A stretch of 60,000 bases of DNA from Hydractinia symbiolongicarpus (GCF_029227915.1 NC_079887.1:20397650-20457649); one strand, 5' to 3'. Shown: positions 1 to 16,937, counted from the stretch's first letter. The notes: generated by a model from the sequence alone, not told the origin. Translations and numbers: made by a program.

Positions 1-1645
1 CTCATGAGGTGCCATGAATGTGACTCAACAAAACATTTTGCTAATAAATGTACTCATGGAAATCAAGAGCAAAGAGGTTTCAGATCATGGACAATAGACC
101 TACAGAAAAGAAACAAGTTGTAAATGAGATCCATGTCACCTTTTTGCAGCCTCTCCAGACCAAAGGCAATATTGTCTTGTTGGAGAATCCTTTGGTAGAG
201 GTGTCTTGGATTCTGGCTGTACAAAGACAGTTGCTGGGGAGAAATGGATGGAGAAATGCTGTAGTTTTAAATAGTACTGATTCTATATAAAGATTTGGTG
301 ATAGAAAGTAAGTGAAAGCTACAATAAATCTGATAATACCAGTTATTCTAGGTGGCAAAAAGTATAAATTGTCTGTTGACATATTAGGGAATGAAATACC
401 ACTACTGCTAAGTGGTAGTACCATGAAGTCTCTTAGTATGAGGTTTGATTTTACTAGTGACTTGACCCTTATTGGGAAGGAAAGAATTGACTTAATATGT
501 ATCACAACAGGACACTATTGTCTTCCACTAACACATTGTGATCTTGATGCTCAAAAAGGAACAAAAATCATTCTACATGGAGAAAATTGAAAAATATTAG
601 TAAGACAGAGAAAATGAAGAAAGCTATGAAACTGCACCGCCAATTCACTCATGCTGGCAAAGATAAGCTACTCAAACTTGTAAAGGATAATAATTTGTAT
701 GAAAAGGAACTTTTGCCATGCATCGAAGAATGTTGCAATGATTATGAAATATGTCTCAAATATAAATGGCCATACAGTAGACCAGTTGTGGGTATATCTC
801 TGGCAAACGCTTTTAATCAAGTAATATGTATGGATTTAAAAGTTTATGAACATAATAAACAACACATCTTACACATCATTGATGCTGCAACTCGTTACTC
901 TGTTGGATGTCTTATCAAATCAAAACATAAGGATGTTATTGTCAGTACAGTGTTTAGATTTTGGGTTGCATACTTTGGATCACCAAGTACAATCTTGACT
1001 GACAATGGTGGTGAATTTTCGAATGAGGTTTTACAAGAAATAAATGAAAATCTCAATTGAGACAAAAACGACAGCAGGCGAATCTCCTTTCAGCAATGGT
1101 ATTGTGATAAGACATAATAAAATTCTGGCAGGGACCATGTTCAAGACAATTGCAGATACGAAGTGTGAACCAAACATAGCACTAGCATGGGCCCTCAGCA
1201 GAATCATATTGGCTACAGCCCAAACCAATTGGTATTTGGCCATAATGTGAACACACCAACTATTCTGACAAATCATTTACCAGCATTGGAGCCAACTACG
1301 TCAAGTGAAATAGTGAAAAAAATCTATCTGCTCTGCATAAGGCAAGGGAAAATTTTATTAAAGCAAAATCCAGTGAGAGAATTAAAAGAGCATTGAGACA
1401 TAATGTTAGAACATATTCTGATGAGACGTATTTGAATGGGGAAAAAGTCTTCTACAAGTGCAAAAACACCAAGGATTGAAAAGGTCAAGGTGTGGTTTTG
1501 GGACATGGTCAAATGGTCAAATGGCGCTTGTCAGCCTTGGTGGTAATTCTTACCAAGTGCATCCCTATCAGTTGATAAAACATAGCCAAAATTATTGTAG
1601 AGATATTTTGGATGTCTTCAAAACCTCAAGCAACTTGTTTTGAGA
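1..1645 (+). pseudogene. Degenerate retroelement pol region (protease-like plus integrase)
   Basis: Several short plus-strand reading frames follow one another (48-290, 312-590, 587-1060, 1044-1250, 1187-1396, 1458-1643), so one long polyprotein has been broken by stops and shifts. The 312-590 piece looks like the retropepsin-like segment of such elements. The 587-1060 piece has an integrase N-terminal zinc-binding pattern (paired histidines near its start, then a cysteine cluster around CIEECC), followed by the catalytic-core start with aspartates in CMDLK and LTDNGGEF. Further on, the core motif reads SPFSNGIVIRHN, where related integrases have Glu before RHN; here that catalytic Glu is Ile. 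No reverse transcriptase or LTR is visible; the left part lies outside the window. The element is certainly dead. The superfamily is uncertain. Confidence 0.75.
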
Positions 1646-2055
1646 CACTCCATGTTTTGTCAAGCAGTCAGCTAATTGGTGTCTTCCTTCAACCCACTTG
1701 ACAGCAATCTCATCTTGTTCAACCATCTGCCTCAATCTGGGCAGATGTGTGTTTTTAAATTAATGTATTGTATGTTGTAAATGTCCCTCACATAATGTTT
1801 GTTACATTTACTTTTTTTCTGGCAAATAAACGAAAATAACAAGTTGCACCACTGAGTTTAATTTAGTTTTCAAACTTCTGTGATGAGAAAAATTTCCTGA
1901 TTTTGCAACAGACATTATATACAAGTGAAAATGTGCTAAAAACACCCAAAGTTTTTAACTTTTCACTTTGAAGGTGGCTGTGATAACTTTGTTTTTTAAA
2001 AAATTAGTTTCTTAAGAAAGATATTCTGAACGTTTAGGAAGGAAATACTATACAA

Positions 2056-2990
2056 ACATCATCATCATCATCATTCTCGGCTTAACGTCCGTTTTCCATG
2101 CTAGCATGGGTTGGACGGGGTATATTAATGACCCTCTTCCAATCTGATCTAGACTGTGTTAGATTTAAACTCAACTTCCTCTCTATCAAGTCTGTCCTTA
2201 TAACCTCCTGCCAAGTCTTTCTCGGTCTGCCTCCTGGATAACATCTTTAATTCTACGGAGACTTAGCCTGCTTCTTAGCTCATCTGAACTCTTTCTGTCT
2301 CTCAGACTGGCATTACACATCCACCTAACCATTCTCATATCATTCCTTTCTAAACGGTCAAGATCTTCCTGCTTCACTGCCCATGTCTCACTACCGTACA
2401 ACATAACACTTCTTACACAGGCATCATACAACCTACCTTTTACCTCAATTGACAGGACTCTGCTAGTCAATAAAGGAAGTAACTCTCTAAACTTTTTCCA
2501 AGCAGAACCTATCCTGCAAGTAACACTTCTTCCAACACCCCCTTCACTGCCCAACATATCACCTAAGTAACAGAAGTTCTTAACTATCTCTAACGAGCCA
2601 CTGTTGTACATCATTAAAGCTGGAAATACTTCATTCTCTATAATCTCACCTTTGCAACGCTTGCATACAACTGCATGTCAGCTCTTAACCTTCCACTAAT
2701 ACTACTGCACTTCTTATGTACCCAATGCTTGCAAGTCTGACAAAAATTGAGTTACTACCAACCCCTTTCCTGCAAACTCCACAAGGCCACTTTCCAACTA
2801 CAAGGTCACACTTGGCTGCAATGCTACTTATCATGACTTTAGACTTTGCTGTGTTTACCTTCAGCCCTTTCTCTTCTAGTCCTTTCTTCCACTTCTCAAA
2901 CTTTTCAACTAATTCTTCCATCGACTCTGCTATGAGAACCAAATCATCTGCACACAATAACTCCCATGGACAACCTGTTCTGAACTCCAT
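2056..2990 (-). mobile_element. 5'-truncated LINE (non-LTR retrotransposon) 3' fragment
   Basis: Minus-strand frames 2990-2685 and 2614-2198 encode the end of a reverse transcriptase. The palm motif is CADDLVLIAES (normally YADD, so Tyr is replaced by Cys). A lysine-rich stretch follows, then the start of a zinc-knuckle-like PCGVCRKG, then the typical C-terminal region with YLGDML, VMLYGSETW and RMVRWMCN. A frame break lies between 2614 and 2685. The element's 3' end is marked by a triplet microsatellite, read on the plus strand as six CAT units at 2058-2075, next to the block around ttaacgtccgttttccatgc, which I recognise as a widespread LINE/SINE tail in marine invertebrates. Endonuclease and the front of the RT are missing, so this is a truncated, inactive insertion. 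Confidence 0.85.
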
Positions 2991-3229
2991 CGAACTCCAT
3001 CGCTTCTAAGACTAGAATAAACAACAAACATATGAAAAAATTAAATTTTTGTCATTTTAAGGAAAAATCTGGTGACTTCCAACATGCAAGGCCTTTGAAT
3101 CTTACATATGAAAAATGTGTTTCTGTCAATTTTTACTTACAAAAAACTTTTAGATTTCAGATATATAAACCACCTTTCCTAGATACTTTACTTGAGAAAT
3201 TACATTATGTTTCATTATTTAATTAATAG

Positions 3230-3320
3230 CAGACTTTGACATTTTCTGTCATCAGTAGTTTTAGACCTGTTAAGGGATGTGCATACAGTACAAACTTTAT
3301 GAATGCATAGATATTATAAA
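3230..3320 (+). repeat. Dispersed repeat, copy A
   Basis: The stretch from 'ttttctgtcatcagtagtttt' through 'gacctgttaagggatgtgca' to 'aatgcatagatattat' recurs in reverse complement at about 47930-48020, inside DEPDC5 intron 5. No coding potential is visible. It is an interspersed element of unknown type. Confidence 0.7.
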
Positions 3321-3341
3321 GTTAAATAAATTAACAATTTA

Positions 3342-3500
3342 TTTTTTTGCCATTATGACATTTTATACCTCAGCTATCTATATTAAAATACCTGTATACG
3401 TCTGTCTGTCACGCAAAATGGTAGCAATACGCATACGCACGCAATGGGGTATGAAAAGGACGAGCGAACCCGTGGATTTTTTCACGGGCTAACAACTAGT
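3342..3500 (+). repeat. Dispersed repeat with TGTCTGTCTGTCAC core, copy A
   Basis: A block containing 'gtatacgtctgtctgtcac', 'gcaatggggtat' and 'gcgaacccgtgg' matches 57327-57465 in the same orientation, with differences spread evenly along its length. The short reading frames over both copies are chance. It is probably a small non-autonomous element; its ends are not resolved. Confidence 0.7.
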
Positions 3501-3761
3501 TGGTAATATTGTACGCAAACCATTACAAAAAGATATAATGAAACCTTTTCTTCTCACATGTAAGGCTCATATGATTATTTTCTAGCCATTTTACAACGAA
3601 ATACAGGACGTTTTCTCCTTATTACAGAAAATGCCTTAGCCTTTTTATATATTATTTTCTTTTGTTATTCTTAGATAATATAAAAATTAAATATTTATAA
3701 AAATTGGCTTCAAGAAGTGTACTAGCTAATTAAATTGTGTGTGAAACATGAACTAAAACTT

Positions 3762-4436
3762 TCAGAAGGATTTATGATGGTAGCATATAGTTTTAGAGAT
3801 TAGGAAGAGAACCAGCCAGCCCTTACGCAGTTCAAATTCAATGTCCGTTTCTTGTGGCAAATTGAGTATGAAGTCACCTCTAAAAGGGTTTAACTATTTA
3901 TTTGGTATTTCTGTACCTCACCTTATGTCAATGAAAGAATTTTGGATTTAAACAATCATGTTTACCCTCTAACTCAACAAGAAGTGCTGATAAAAAAGAA
4001 GAAAAGCTTTTGGTGATAGCCCCTGAAACAAAAAATATTCACAACAAATCAACTTTTGCTTTAATTAGAATATCAAAAAATGCAAAATAATAAACCCTAT
4101 ACTGATATACTAGCTGTATACATGGTTTCTATAAGTCCTGTTGGTAATTAAGCATTTATACTTCATTGTTTCGTTGATGATAACTCCATGTAGGCATTAT
4201 GACTACGTTAGCATGTAATATATAATGCTAGCTAGCTAGCTATTTTGATCCCATTTAAAATAATAATGAAGGTTTAGAATTACCAAACAACAATAAAGAT
4301 TTTAACGTGTTTGTTATAATGGTTTGTACTTACGTTATAATAACAAGATTATCTTGTGATGATAACAACGTATAACAACAAGACAAAAACAACAAAGAAT
4401 ACTTTATTTACCTGTAGGTGGTGGAACTTTCGCCAT
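3762..4436 (-). CDS. Candidate small two-exon gene (start exon plus one more)
   Basis: On the minus strand an ATG at 4436 begins a 25-nt exon reading MAKVPPPT, ending at 4412 before a GTAAAT donor. A possible second exon starts at 3877 after a TTTTAGAG acceptor and reads DFILNLPQETDIEFELRKG, staying open to a TGA at 3764-3762. The two pieces join in frame (141 nt, 46 residues). A donor-like CGTAAGG inside exon 2 could instead send splicing to a further exon. I do not recognise the protein. The start lies near a locally CpG-richer stretch (about 4495-4545), as expected of a promoter. The case rests on splice signals and reading-frame consistency only. Confidence 0.3.
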
Positions 4437-4799
4437 GTTTAATTCATTAGAAAAGTCAGATAATTGACAAAGGAGGAGTGTGATAATAACCTGTCCATCG
4501 TTGCGTTTTTAATTGACTTGCGCGCCCGCTCTCTAAAAGCGCTTGAAAGGATTTTCTAAATTTAGCTTAATTATTCTTTTCTAATTTAATAACATGCGTG
4601 ATGTAATGCAAGAAAAACCAACCAGTTTGACATGCGATGGGCAGTACAATATCTAGAAAAAGATGCCTGAAAAAGAGGTTGATAAAACTGTCATTTCAAA
4701 TGTTTGTACGCATGGTTTTACCGTGAAGAACTTGAGGTTGACAAGTTGAGTTAGTGAAACATGTGCACTGATTCTGATGGATGTTTTTAAATTTTCAGG

Positions 4800-4914
4800 G
4801 ATACGCGTCAAAGTCGTTATACACTATGGAGTATGATGCGCGTTCAGCGAAGTCGCACTTCAGCGCCAAGGGGGATGATAGCAGGTGCTAGACGACTTCA
4901 TGGAGGACGCACAA
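4800..4914 (+). other. Candidate orphan exon on the plus strand
   Basis: A good acceptor (tttttaaattttcag at about 4785-4799) is followed by a GC- and CpG-rich 115-nt segment that ends CAACAG before GTTAAC. Two frames are open through most of it. One, rich in Arg, runs from DTRQSRYTLW to the end. The other contains an ATG and reads MEYDARSAKSHF before a stop just after an internal AGCAG/GTGC donor. The base composition differs from the AT-rich surroundings. I cannot assign a gene; it may belong to a gene divergent from the MAKVPPPT candidate. Confidence 0.25.
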
Positions 4915-5310
4915 CAGGTTAACAAAATAGAAGTTTTTTTTTTAAATTCTAAAACAATTTCAAAACATTCTCACAAGCCTTCAAAGTAGCTTTTATTTCT
5001 AGCCCTGAAAAAAAATTTATCCGTTGGTCACTTTGTTACAGGATATCTACACGATATCTTTTGATATGCCCCTTCTCTTCCCCATTTTAAGAGTTTTTTT
5101 CGCATTTTAGAATGAAATGCTTCCCCTATCGGTAAAAATGAAGCGCTTAAAAAGGCGGGTAAAAATTTCAGGCAAAAAATATTAGTCAAAGTTTAGTTAC
5201 TTGTTGTTGTTTTTGTTTACATTATACATTGTGATTGATGTCATTTTTGCAGGTTGGTAGCTATGAAGTTAATAGCTAGACACAAAGTCAGATTGTCACT
5301 TTAAATATTA

Positions 5311-5798
5311 CAGTGGAACCTCTATTAACGGTCAACTCCATACATCGATCACCTCCTGATAAGCGGCCAGAAAAGAAAATCCCTGCCAAATTCATGGTCA
5401 AACTCTTATAAAAAAAAACCTCCATACATCGGTCACCTCCAATCAACGGCCAAACGGCCACTTTCTATTGTCCCAATGTCTAATTTCAACTCTATTAACG
5501 GTCAAATAATATCTTTATGCAAGCAAATGAAAGGAAAAATAAAAACAATTGTTTTTTTTGAAATTTTGTACCGAGGTCAGTAGCATGTGAAAGGATCTTT
5601 TTCGTAACTTGCTCTAGCCACTTTAACGCTTTCACATGTCCCCTTGCTTTGATCATGAATCATTCTTTGAGCCCCTCTCCCGACCAGACGTTTTGACAAA
5701 AAAAAAGATATTCATATAAAATCCCATACATCGGTCACCTCTAATGCAATGGCCACTAAGCTGGGTCCCCAAAGTGGCCGCTATTAGAGGTTCCACTG
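5311..5798. mobile_element. pogo/Tigger-like MITE with TA target duplication
   Basis: The element starts CAGTGGAACCTCTATTA and ends with its inverted counterpart (ctattagaggttccactg), flanked on each side by TA (5309-5310 and 5799-5800). Interior blocks repeat the terminal theme 'catacatcggtcacctcc' several times. The CAGTGGAACC end and TA duplication are typical of pogo/Tigger-type Tc1/mariner elements. It is 488 bp long and has no transposase, so it is non-autonomous. Confidence 0.85.
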
Positions 5799-5878
5799 TA
5801 TTCTTTTACAGATCAACGCATTACCTAATATTATATAATATATATTATACATATACCTAATACGCATTACCTAATAAT

Positions 5879-7530
5879 CATACGACTGCATTTTACGCTC
5901 GATCGGAAAAAGTTCGGTAACACTTTGCTATTAAATTTGAACTTAATGGTAATCAATTTCCCGTTTGAGAGAAAAGAGGTTCAGAATAAAATGTCTGCGG
6001 CTAAATAGAAAAAACCTTTCGCTACGAAATTTAAAAAAGAATAACAACTTTGTTTTTATGGTAGCAAATTAAAAGGAAGAGGTAACAGGAAACAACTTAT
6101 AAAAAAGATGAGAAAACTTTTTCCGAGGGGACGGTTGATATTTACTGTTAGGTTACAAATATAACTATCAATGTTCACTCAACTATGAAATGAAATAAAT
6201 TCAATAAATAAATATAAATTCAATGTTAGCATGTCTCTGCTACACCAAACACTTTTTCTGTGAAAGTTGTTGTTATCTTGTGAATAAAAAAGTGCAGAAG
6301 AAATTGTTGTTCTCTCTAAATTTTTTCTAAAATAAAATGGATTGCGCAATTGTTTACATCTCCTTGAATTCCATTGGTTAAAAAGCTCCAGAAAAAAAGT
6401 ACGCGCTGAAAAAGTCGAATCTACGGAAGCCCATTAGTGCCATTTAAATTGTTTCGGAAATGTGACCCTAAGTGGAGGAAAGAAATATATAAAATTTGAC
6501 ATGCCCAACTTATGAAGACATAACACAAGCAGCGAAAACTTTAAATGGCTGCCGCAGTTATGAAGTCGTAACACAGTCAGCAAGTAACAATTTGCTTAAG
6601 AATACTAGCCACTACGTTCAAAATACTTTCCCCCCGTAAGGATTAACCTCACTTTTCACAGGCATTATTTAGCTTTACTTGTTGAAAACAAAACTGTTTG
6701 GACCACGATGTTGCTTACATTTACCTTAACCAGCTTTTGACGAAATGCACCTACATAATAAAACCGTAAAAAGTATTTCAAAAAGTTTTGGTCCTTATCT
6801 TTTATGTGTCATTTATGACATAAGTTAGCATGTAACAAATGTAAATGTGACAAGGCTTTGCATATTGTGTAAAGCAGATAGAGTAGAAGTGTGCACAAAG
6901 TATTGTTTTAAAAGAATTGTGCCTATAGATATTTTTGTTGAGGAATGACAACGTTAAACCTTCGAATCCGTAAAGAGTTCTTCCTTGACGTTTCAAGACA
7001 TAAACAACATCCATAGCGGTAACGGTCCTGCGTTTAGCGCGCTCTGTGTATTTACATCAAATCTTGTCATCCTTTAATTAACAGTGATAAAAAACTACAC
7101 GTGGTTTTTACAACAATAATGGTAGCAATGCTGCATTCAAAGTGGGACAGCGAAAATGTGTTTTTGCGATGCTTCTGTTATGAATTCATAAGTGAAGCGT
7201 GAGTTAAATCTTTCGCTGCTCCTGTTATGAATTTATAAGTAAAGCATGCGTTGAAGTTTTTTCTGCTCTTGTTAGGTATTATTGAGTGAGACACAGAAAT
7301 ATTTTTATTTCATTGCTCGTGTTATGTTCTAGGTGAGGTATACAAAAAAATTTAAAATATTTCTCTGCTCCACTTAGGGTGACATGTGTGAAGCAAAATT
7401 AATGCCACTAATGGGATTCCGTACGAATCGGTTCAACTTTTTGAGAAAGCGGTCATTCTACTTCATTGCGCATGCTTGTGGAAAAAGTTGTTGAGATTTT
7501 TCTGCTCCAGTAAAAAATGCAATCGTATGG
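5879..7530. mobile_element. Foldback (long inverted-repeat) element, 1.65 kb
   Basis: Sequence from 5879 (catacgactgcattttacgc) reappears in reverse complement near 7530 (gcaatcgtatgg). Larger stretches of the arms also correspond, for example the text around 6410-6600 (gcccattagtgccatttaaa, tatgaagacataacac) with 7150-7440 (ttaatgccactaatgggatt, gttatgaattcataag). The right arm repeats a 'tgctcctgttatgaattcat' unit several times with drift. A 13-nt direct repeat (gcattacctaata) sits just left of the element at 5818 and 5863. No coding region is seen. The short minus-strand frame at 6802-7014 inside it is not protein-like. Confidence 0.7.
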
Positions 7531-8575
7531 AAACCTACCTTAATGTTTTGTTCGATCGACGATGAATACTGCTCAAAAAAATATTTCTGACTAAACTTTA
7601 TTTTCAGGGACATTAGTGGAAATTTGTCAAATCTCAGGATTCATTTCAGGACATGAATTTCAATATAATAATGACATAGCTACCATTAGGGATGATATTC
7701 TGTAAAAAAAAATATTATTTTCGCAAAAAATTATATTTTAAGGGTTCATTTACTTTGATATGTACAATAAAAATAATAAAATAAATATGTATAAAAAACA
7801 CAAAATATATACAATATTATATATTTGCAAAGATATATAGTCACAAGAAGAGATTGTGAATTATCGTGACATTAAAATTTAAACTAATTTCTAGCAAGTT
7901 GAAGCAACGTATCAGAGGGTTTAAAGCTATAGAAATATATATTTAAAAAAAATGGCCTTGAACTGCCCCCAAACACCCTTGAAATTTACGCATGATGATT
8001 CTTATGTAAGTGATCTATTTTTTCAAATCGCACTGGATGTTCATTTTCACTGATAATTAAGGGCACTAGAAGTAGTTCAAAATATCCAATCGGAATCAGG
8101 ATTTTTTTGTTAAAAGTTAAAATAATTTAATCATAAAAAAAAAATCGAGCCTGTTTTTAATCACCTGTGCAAGACTTGCAACCCAGTTCCAGTAGAAGAA
8201 AGTTGATAGTAAAACTACAAGTAATGTCCATTTTAACAAAATCAAAAATGATTTAATTCATTGTTTGTTTGAAGTTCAAGCGCTTTATCAAAGGAACTAC
8301 AGGTAAATCATTGGTCTCCCAATAATCTCTTTACCACAGAAATAATTTCAAAACGAGGTCATTCATTTTTGGTATTGAACACACAACATTAAATTTCAAA
8401 TCTTTTTTCAGCAGAAAAAGTCAGACTTCAAAAATGGATAGAAATAAATTGAAACATACCTCTCCTAACCAGAAATTTTTTTATACAAAAAATGTGTATA
8501 AACATGGAGGTGGTTAACCTGTAGCAAAGAAAGAACGTATTACATTATCACTACAAAAGCTTTGAGAAATTTCGA
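7531..8575. other. AT-rich intergenic spacer
   Basis: No convincing coding frame, RNA gene or complete repeat was seen. It contains poly-A/T tracts and sits downstream of the MAPK7 polyadenylation signal. Confidence 0.5.
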
Positions 8576-8581
8576 TTTATT
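8576..8581 (-). promoter_or_regulatory. Candidate MAPK7 polyadenylation signal (AATAAA)
   Basis: Read on the minus strand, AATAAA lies about 200 nt past the MAPK7 stop codon. It is the first canonical hexamer I noticed there. Confidence 0.4.
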
Positions 8582-8777
8582 CTTCAGTAATTAATGAAAT
8601 ACAGGTCAACAATACAGGTCAACCATTTTAAAAAATAAACGCAAAACGGGTAAAAGAAGAAGAAGAAGAAGCGTATATCGCAGTTTTGAATGAAATTTAT
8701 GTCTTCAGTTAATTAGAAAGAAAAAGATAAGAAGAAAAACACTAGCAAAAATTATCACTACTCCCTCCTTTTAAGCT

Positions 8778-13635
<4,858 letters not shown>

Positions 13636-13744
13636 CTATTATCCTAGTTTTCTTTAAATTACAGTAAAATAACAAAGGAGCTTAAAAAACAACACAAATT
13701 ATGAAAGTTTAACATGGTATATCTATACATTTAGGCTTAAACAG

Positions 13745-13880
13745 GGGATACACAATCTAATTTGTCGGATTTAATTTTTTGAACTCAAATTTTGCATTTA
13801 AAATGAGTGATATGCGATTCATTTCTTCAATTTTGATTTATATCAAATTCAACAAATTTGATTGTGTATCATCCTTTTTG
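13745..13880. repeat. Small inverted repeat upstream of MAPK7
   Basis: The text 'ggatacacaatctaatttg' at 13746 is answered by 'aaatttgattgtgtatcatcc' near 13854-13874, with AT-rich partially complementary sequence between. It lies in the 650-bp gap between the MAPK7 start and the MRPL24 stop. It could be a tiny MITE or a hairpin in a transcript leader. Confidence 0.5.
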
Positions 13881-14231
13881 ATTTTTTAAATGCGAAAAAA
13901 TGTATTACAACATCACCTGCTTAACATGCAATTTATGTATTTCTTAAATCAAACTTATAAGAGACGAATAAAAAAGCAAACTAAAATGACTGAAAATTTT
14001 GAGTTTAATATTTTATCTTTATATCAAAAAGTTGTCTTAATCCTTACATTTCAACATTATTTGTTTCGTAGATATAAGATGATAAAAACCAAGTAACAAC
14101 CAAATGATTGTGAATTTGTCAAAATAATGTTAAGCAACTGTGGAAAGAAAACAGGGGAGTAAAACTCTTATAAAAAAGAATACATCATTGTTTAAAGTCG
14201 AATTAAATTGCTTTTTTTATGTAAAAAGAAT

Positions 14232-15035
14232 TTATGTTCTCCAAAACAACATTTTTTTACCCATACTCTGCAATTGCGATATTATTCCAGTATCAGTTTG
14301 TGGAGAGTCTATACTTTTACTTCTCTCTTTTAACACATCATTTTCAATTTCCCTAAAAATTAAGTCTCTTCTTTCCAATTCACCTTTTGGCACTGTCATA
14401 GGTATATCCATTTCTTTCATGATTTCTTCATGAAACAGCAACAAGGATGGAACATATGTGTATTGCTGCACTACGTCTGCCTTAGTATCAAATTCACCCT
14501 CCTTTACTGCATCACGTGACTTCCAATCAGATCTTTCGAAAGGAGGTTTGGCAATAACACGTCCACTTTCTTTACACACGCGTACCTGTTTTCCTTCTTC
14601 ATTAAAACGTATGCTAACATTCGTCGGTTTACCAGTAAATGGATCAACTAATTTTACTTCAGAATAATGCAAGGGTTCTTCATTAAGAAGGTACCCAGAC
14701 TTGCCATCTCCCATATTTTCTATAAATTGTTCTGAGCAGTTTAATCCTTCAACTTTTAATTGATTCTTTTTCCGGGCAACTGCTCTAACTTTTCCTTGCT
14801 TTCCTTTATCGTGGCCTACCATTATTTCAACTAAGTCACCTCTTATGATAGGCCATTCTTTATATGGTGTAATTTTTGGAACTTCACTAGGTGGACGTAA
14901 TTTCAACACTCTAACATTTCCTTTGTGTTTTTTAGTTTCCCATTCTACAAATCTGAATGGAGGAGGTCTCATTGGAAATCTTGACCAAGGTCTTGGCTTG
15001 GTAAATAATTTTTCTAACCGCGGTACACGGGGCAT
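14232..15035 (-). CDS. MRPL24: Mitochondrial ribosomal protein uL24m (MRPL24)
   Basis: An uninterrupted 267-codon frame from ATG at 15035. It contains a KOW motif, IIRGDLVEIMVGHDKGKQGKV (about residues 63-83), followed by the uL24 core (VEGLNCSEQFI, then SEVKLVDPFTGKPTNVSIRF). The N-terminal 50 residues are rich in Arg, Lys and Pro with few acidic residues, fitting mitochondrial import and rRNA contact. uL24m is an early-assembly protein of the large mitoribosomal subunit and acts in the matrix. At 267 residues it is longer than the human protein (216), mainly through the C-terminal tail rich in charged residues. The first-in-frame ATG gives a natural start. It has no introns in the coding region, unlike its neighbour MAPK7 on the same strand. 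Confidence 0.95.
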   Translation of the reverse strand: MPRVPRLEKLFTKPRPWSRFPMRPPPFRFVEWETKKHKGNVRVLKLRPPSEVPKITPYKEWPIIRGDLVEIMVGHDKGKQGKVRAVARKKNQLKVEGLNCSEQFIENMGDGKSGYLLNEEPLHYSEVKLVDPFTGKPTNVSIRFNEEGKQVRVCKESGRVIAKPPFERSDWKSRDAVKEGEFDTKADVVQQYTYVPSLLLFHEEIMKEMDIPMTVPKGELERRDLIFREIENDVLKERSKSIDSPQTDTGIISQLQSMGKKMLFWRT

Positions 15036-15838
15036 AGTGTGTTATCTAAAAATTGTTGATAAAAAATAATGCAATATTAGGTGGAAAAAGAAAATATTTA
15101 TCATTTAAATGAATAAAAACTATAGTTTTTTAATAATGTCATCGACTCATCTGTTCTGAAACAGTTACGTTAGACCCAACTTGGGCAAATAAGTCCAATT
15201 TTGATCCCAGGTGACTCCTAGTTACCCATAATGACATGACATCAGTTACGTCCACCTTAGTTGGCCTAAAACTTAAAAGCGCAATACTATCAATGTTCTT
15301 AATACATATTTAGTTAACAAAAGACTTATAGTCTCAGCTTTGTGTTCTTTATAAATGTATTTCTTATTTATTAGAGAACAACCTGCTGTAAAAACCATTT
15401 GGACAGGGTTGCTAACAAGCATCACCACCAGACCTAAAATTACCAATTTACAACCTTGTGTATAGACATTTTTTAACTCTGAAAAGAACGAAAACAATAA
15501 GAAATACGAAAGAGAATTATTTTTAAGAAAAAGTTTGTCTGGATAGGATGACACAATTTATTTCTTCCTAACAAAAACTACATAAAATGCACACTCTATA
15601 CTGATTTTGTTTTACAAACTTTTTTTTAAAAACAAAAATTGATAAAGTTTCCTTGAGTAAAAACTATACAGGAGTACGTTCAACAGATACTGGATATGGA
15701 TATTATCTTGCTTTATTTTCTAGATCTTGATCCTGTAAAAAATAAAAATAATGCTGACTACACATAAAATTAAGGCATCTAGCTACACTTTTTTGGTCAT
15801 ATTGGAATCTTTTGTTCACCTCCTTCTACTGCAGAAAA
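15036..15838. other. Intergenic spacer upstream of MRPL24
   Basis: This should include the MRPL24 promoter, but no TATA-type motif stands out. A 93-codon minus-strand frame (15554-15273) is hydrophobic and low-complexity and resembles no family I know. I treat it as chance. Confidence 0.45.
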
Positions 15839-16811
15839 TGGCATCCATGTAATACCAGTTTTTAAACTTTGCCCAGCATGCAGAATTCTTGTTGCGAAAA
15901 AGACAAGAGAAAGTTCTGCTGAGGAGACTGAGCTGGCCTAGGATGAACAAACTGAAGAACAGGTTGACTAGGTTACACAAATTTGAATCATCTTACTTGT
16001 CTAAAAAAGTGAAGACATCGTTAAATTCCACTTTGAAAGAGATTGATGTATCACCTGTGAAAACACATGCTGTCAGGTCACATTCAGTTGTGCCATATGG
16101 AAAGAAAAAAGGTCAAACAGGCAAGATAGTGTTTAGAAGAAAAAACGCTAACATAAAAACTAGAATTGCTAAAACTCTCAGAGTTTGTGAAAATGACTTG
16201 GGCGGTGAGGATGAACTATTAATCATTGCAACTACCCAAGAAAAAGCAGATGATCTAGATAGATTAATGGAATTGGTGAAGAAAAAGATGATTATTCTGA
16301 AAAGCTTTAATTGCTAACTCTAGTACCATCTACTTGGAAAGTTCAAAAAATATGTGAGTATTTTCCTGTAACAGGTACATGGTGAAACAATCAAAACAGC
16401 TGCTGTGTGCATAAGGCATTCTTGCAAAACCGAATCGAAAAAAAGGAAAACAAATTAGCCGGGAAATAATTACCATGATTATGAAGTTTTACTGTGATGA
16501 TGAATACAATAGATTAATGCCAGGAAACTTTAAAGAGAAGCATCCAGAAATAAGGATTTCATTTTATGAGCTACGACCAAAACGGTGTATAACTATTGGA
16601 TTATCTGGAACCCATTCTATCTGTGTTTACACAATACATCAGAATGTAAAACTCATGCTTAACTCCGTTCATACTACCAAAAGTTACAGTGAATTGATGA
16701 GAATGACAGTATGTGAACAATGTGGATTGCATGTTAAGGTTACTGTAAAGGAAAAAACTCACTTGATGAGTAGTCTCAGAAAAACCCTTATAATTTATCA
16801 ATACTTTTATA

Positions 16812-16833
16812 TTTTTTTTTTTTTTTTTTTTTT
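16812..16833 (+). repeat. Poly-T tract
   Basis: About 22 consecutive T residues, interrupting the transposase-like pseudogene just after its middle fragment. Confidence 0.9.
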
Positions 16834-16937
16834 GTTTCTGAATGTTTGATAAAGACTTTTTTGATGGTGTTATTTTCGTGAGATGTTATTTTTCCAAAAA
16901 GAAAATATAATGAATTAAACACACACAATTTTTTTTT

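Noticed and set aside
80-505. 141-codon minus-strand frame
   Set aside because: Antisense shadow of the retroelement protein fragments on the plus strand; no motif.
15273-15554. 93-codon minus-strand hydrophobic frame
   Set aside because: No motif or splice support; composition typical of AT-rich spacer.
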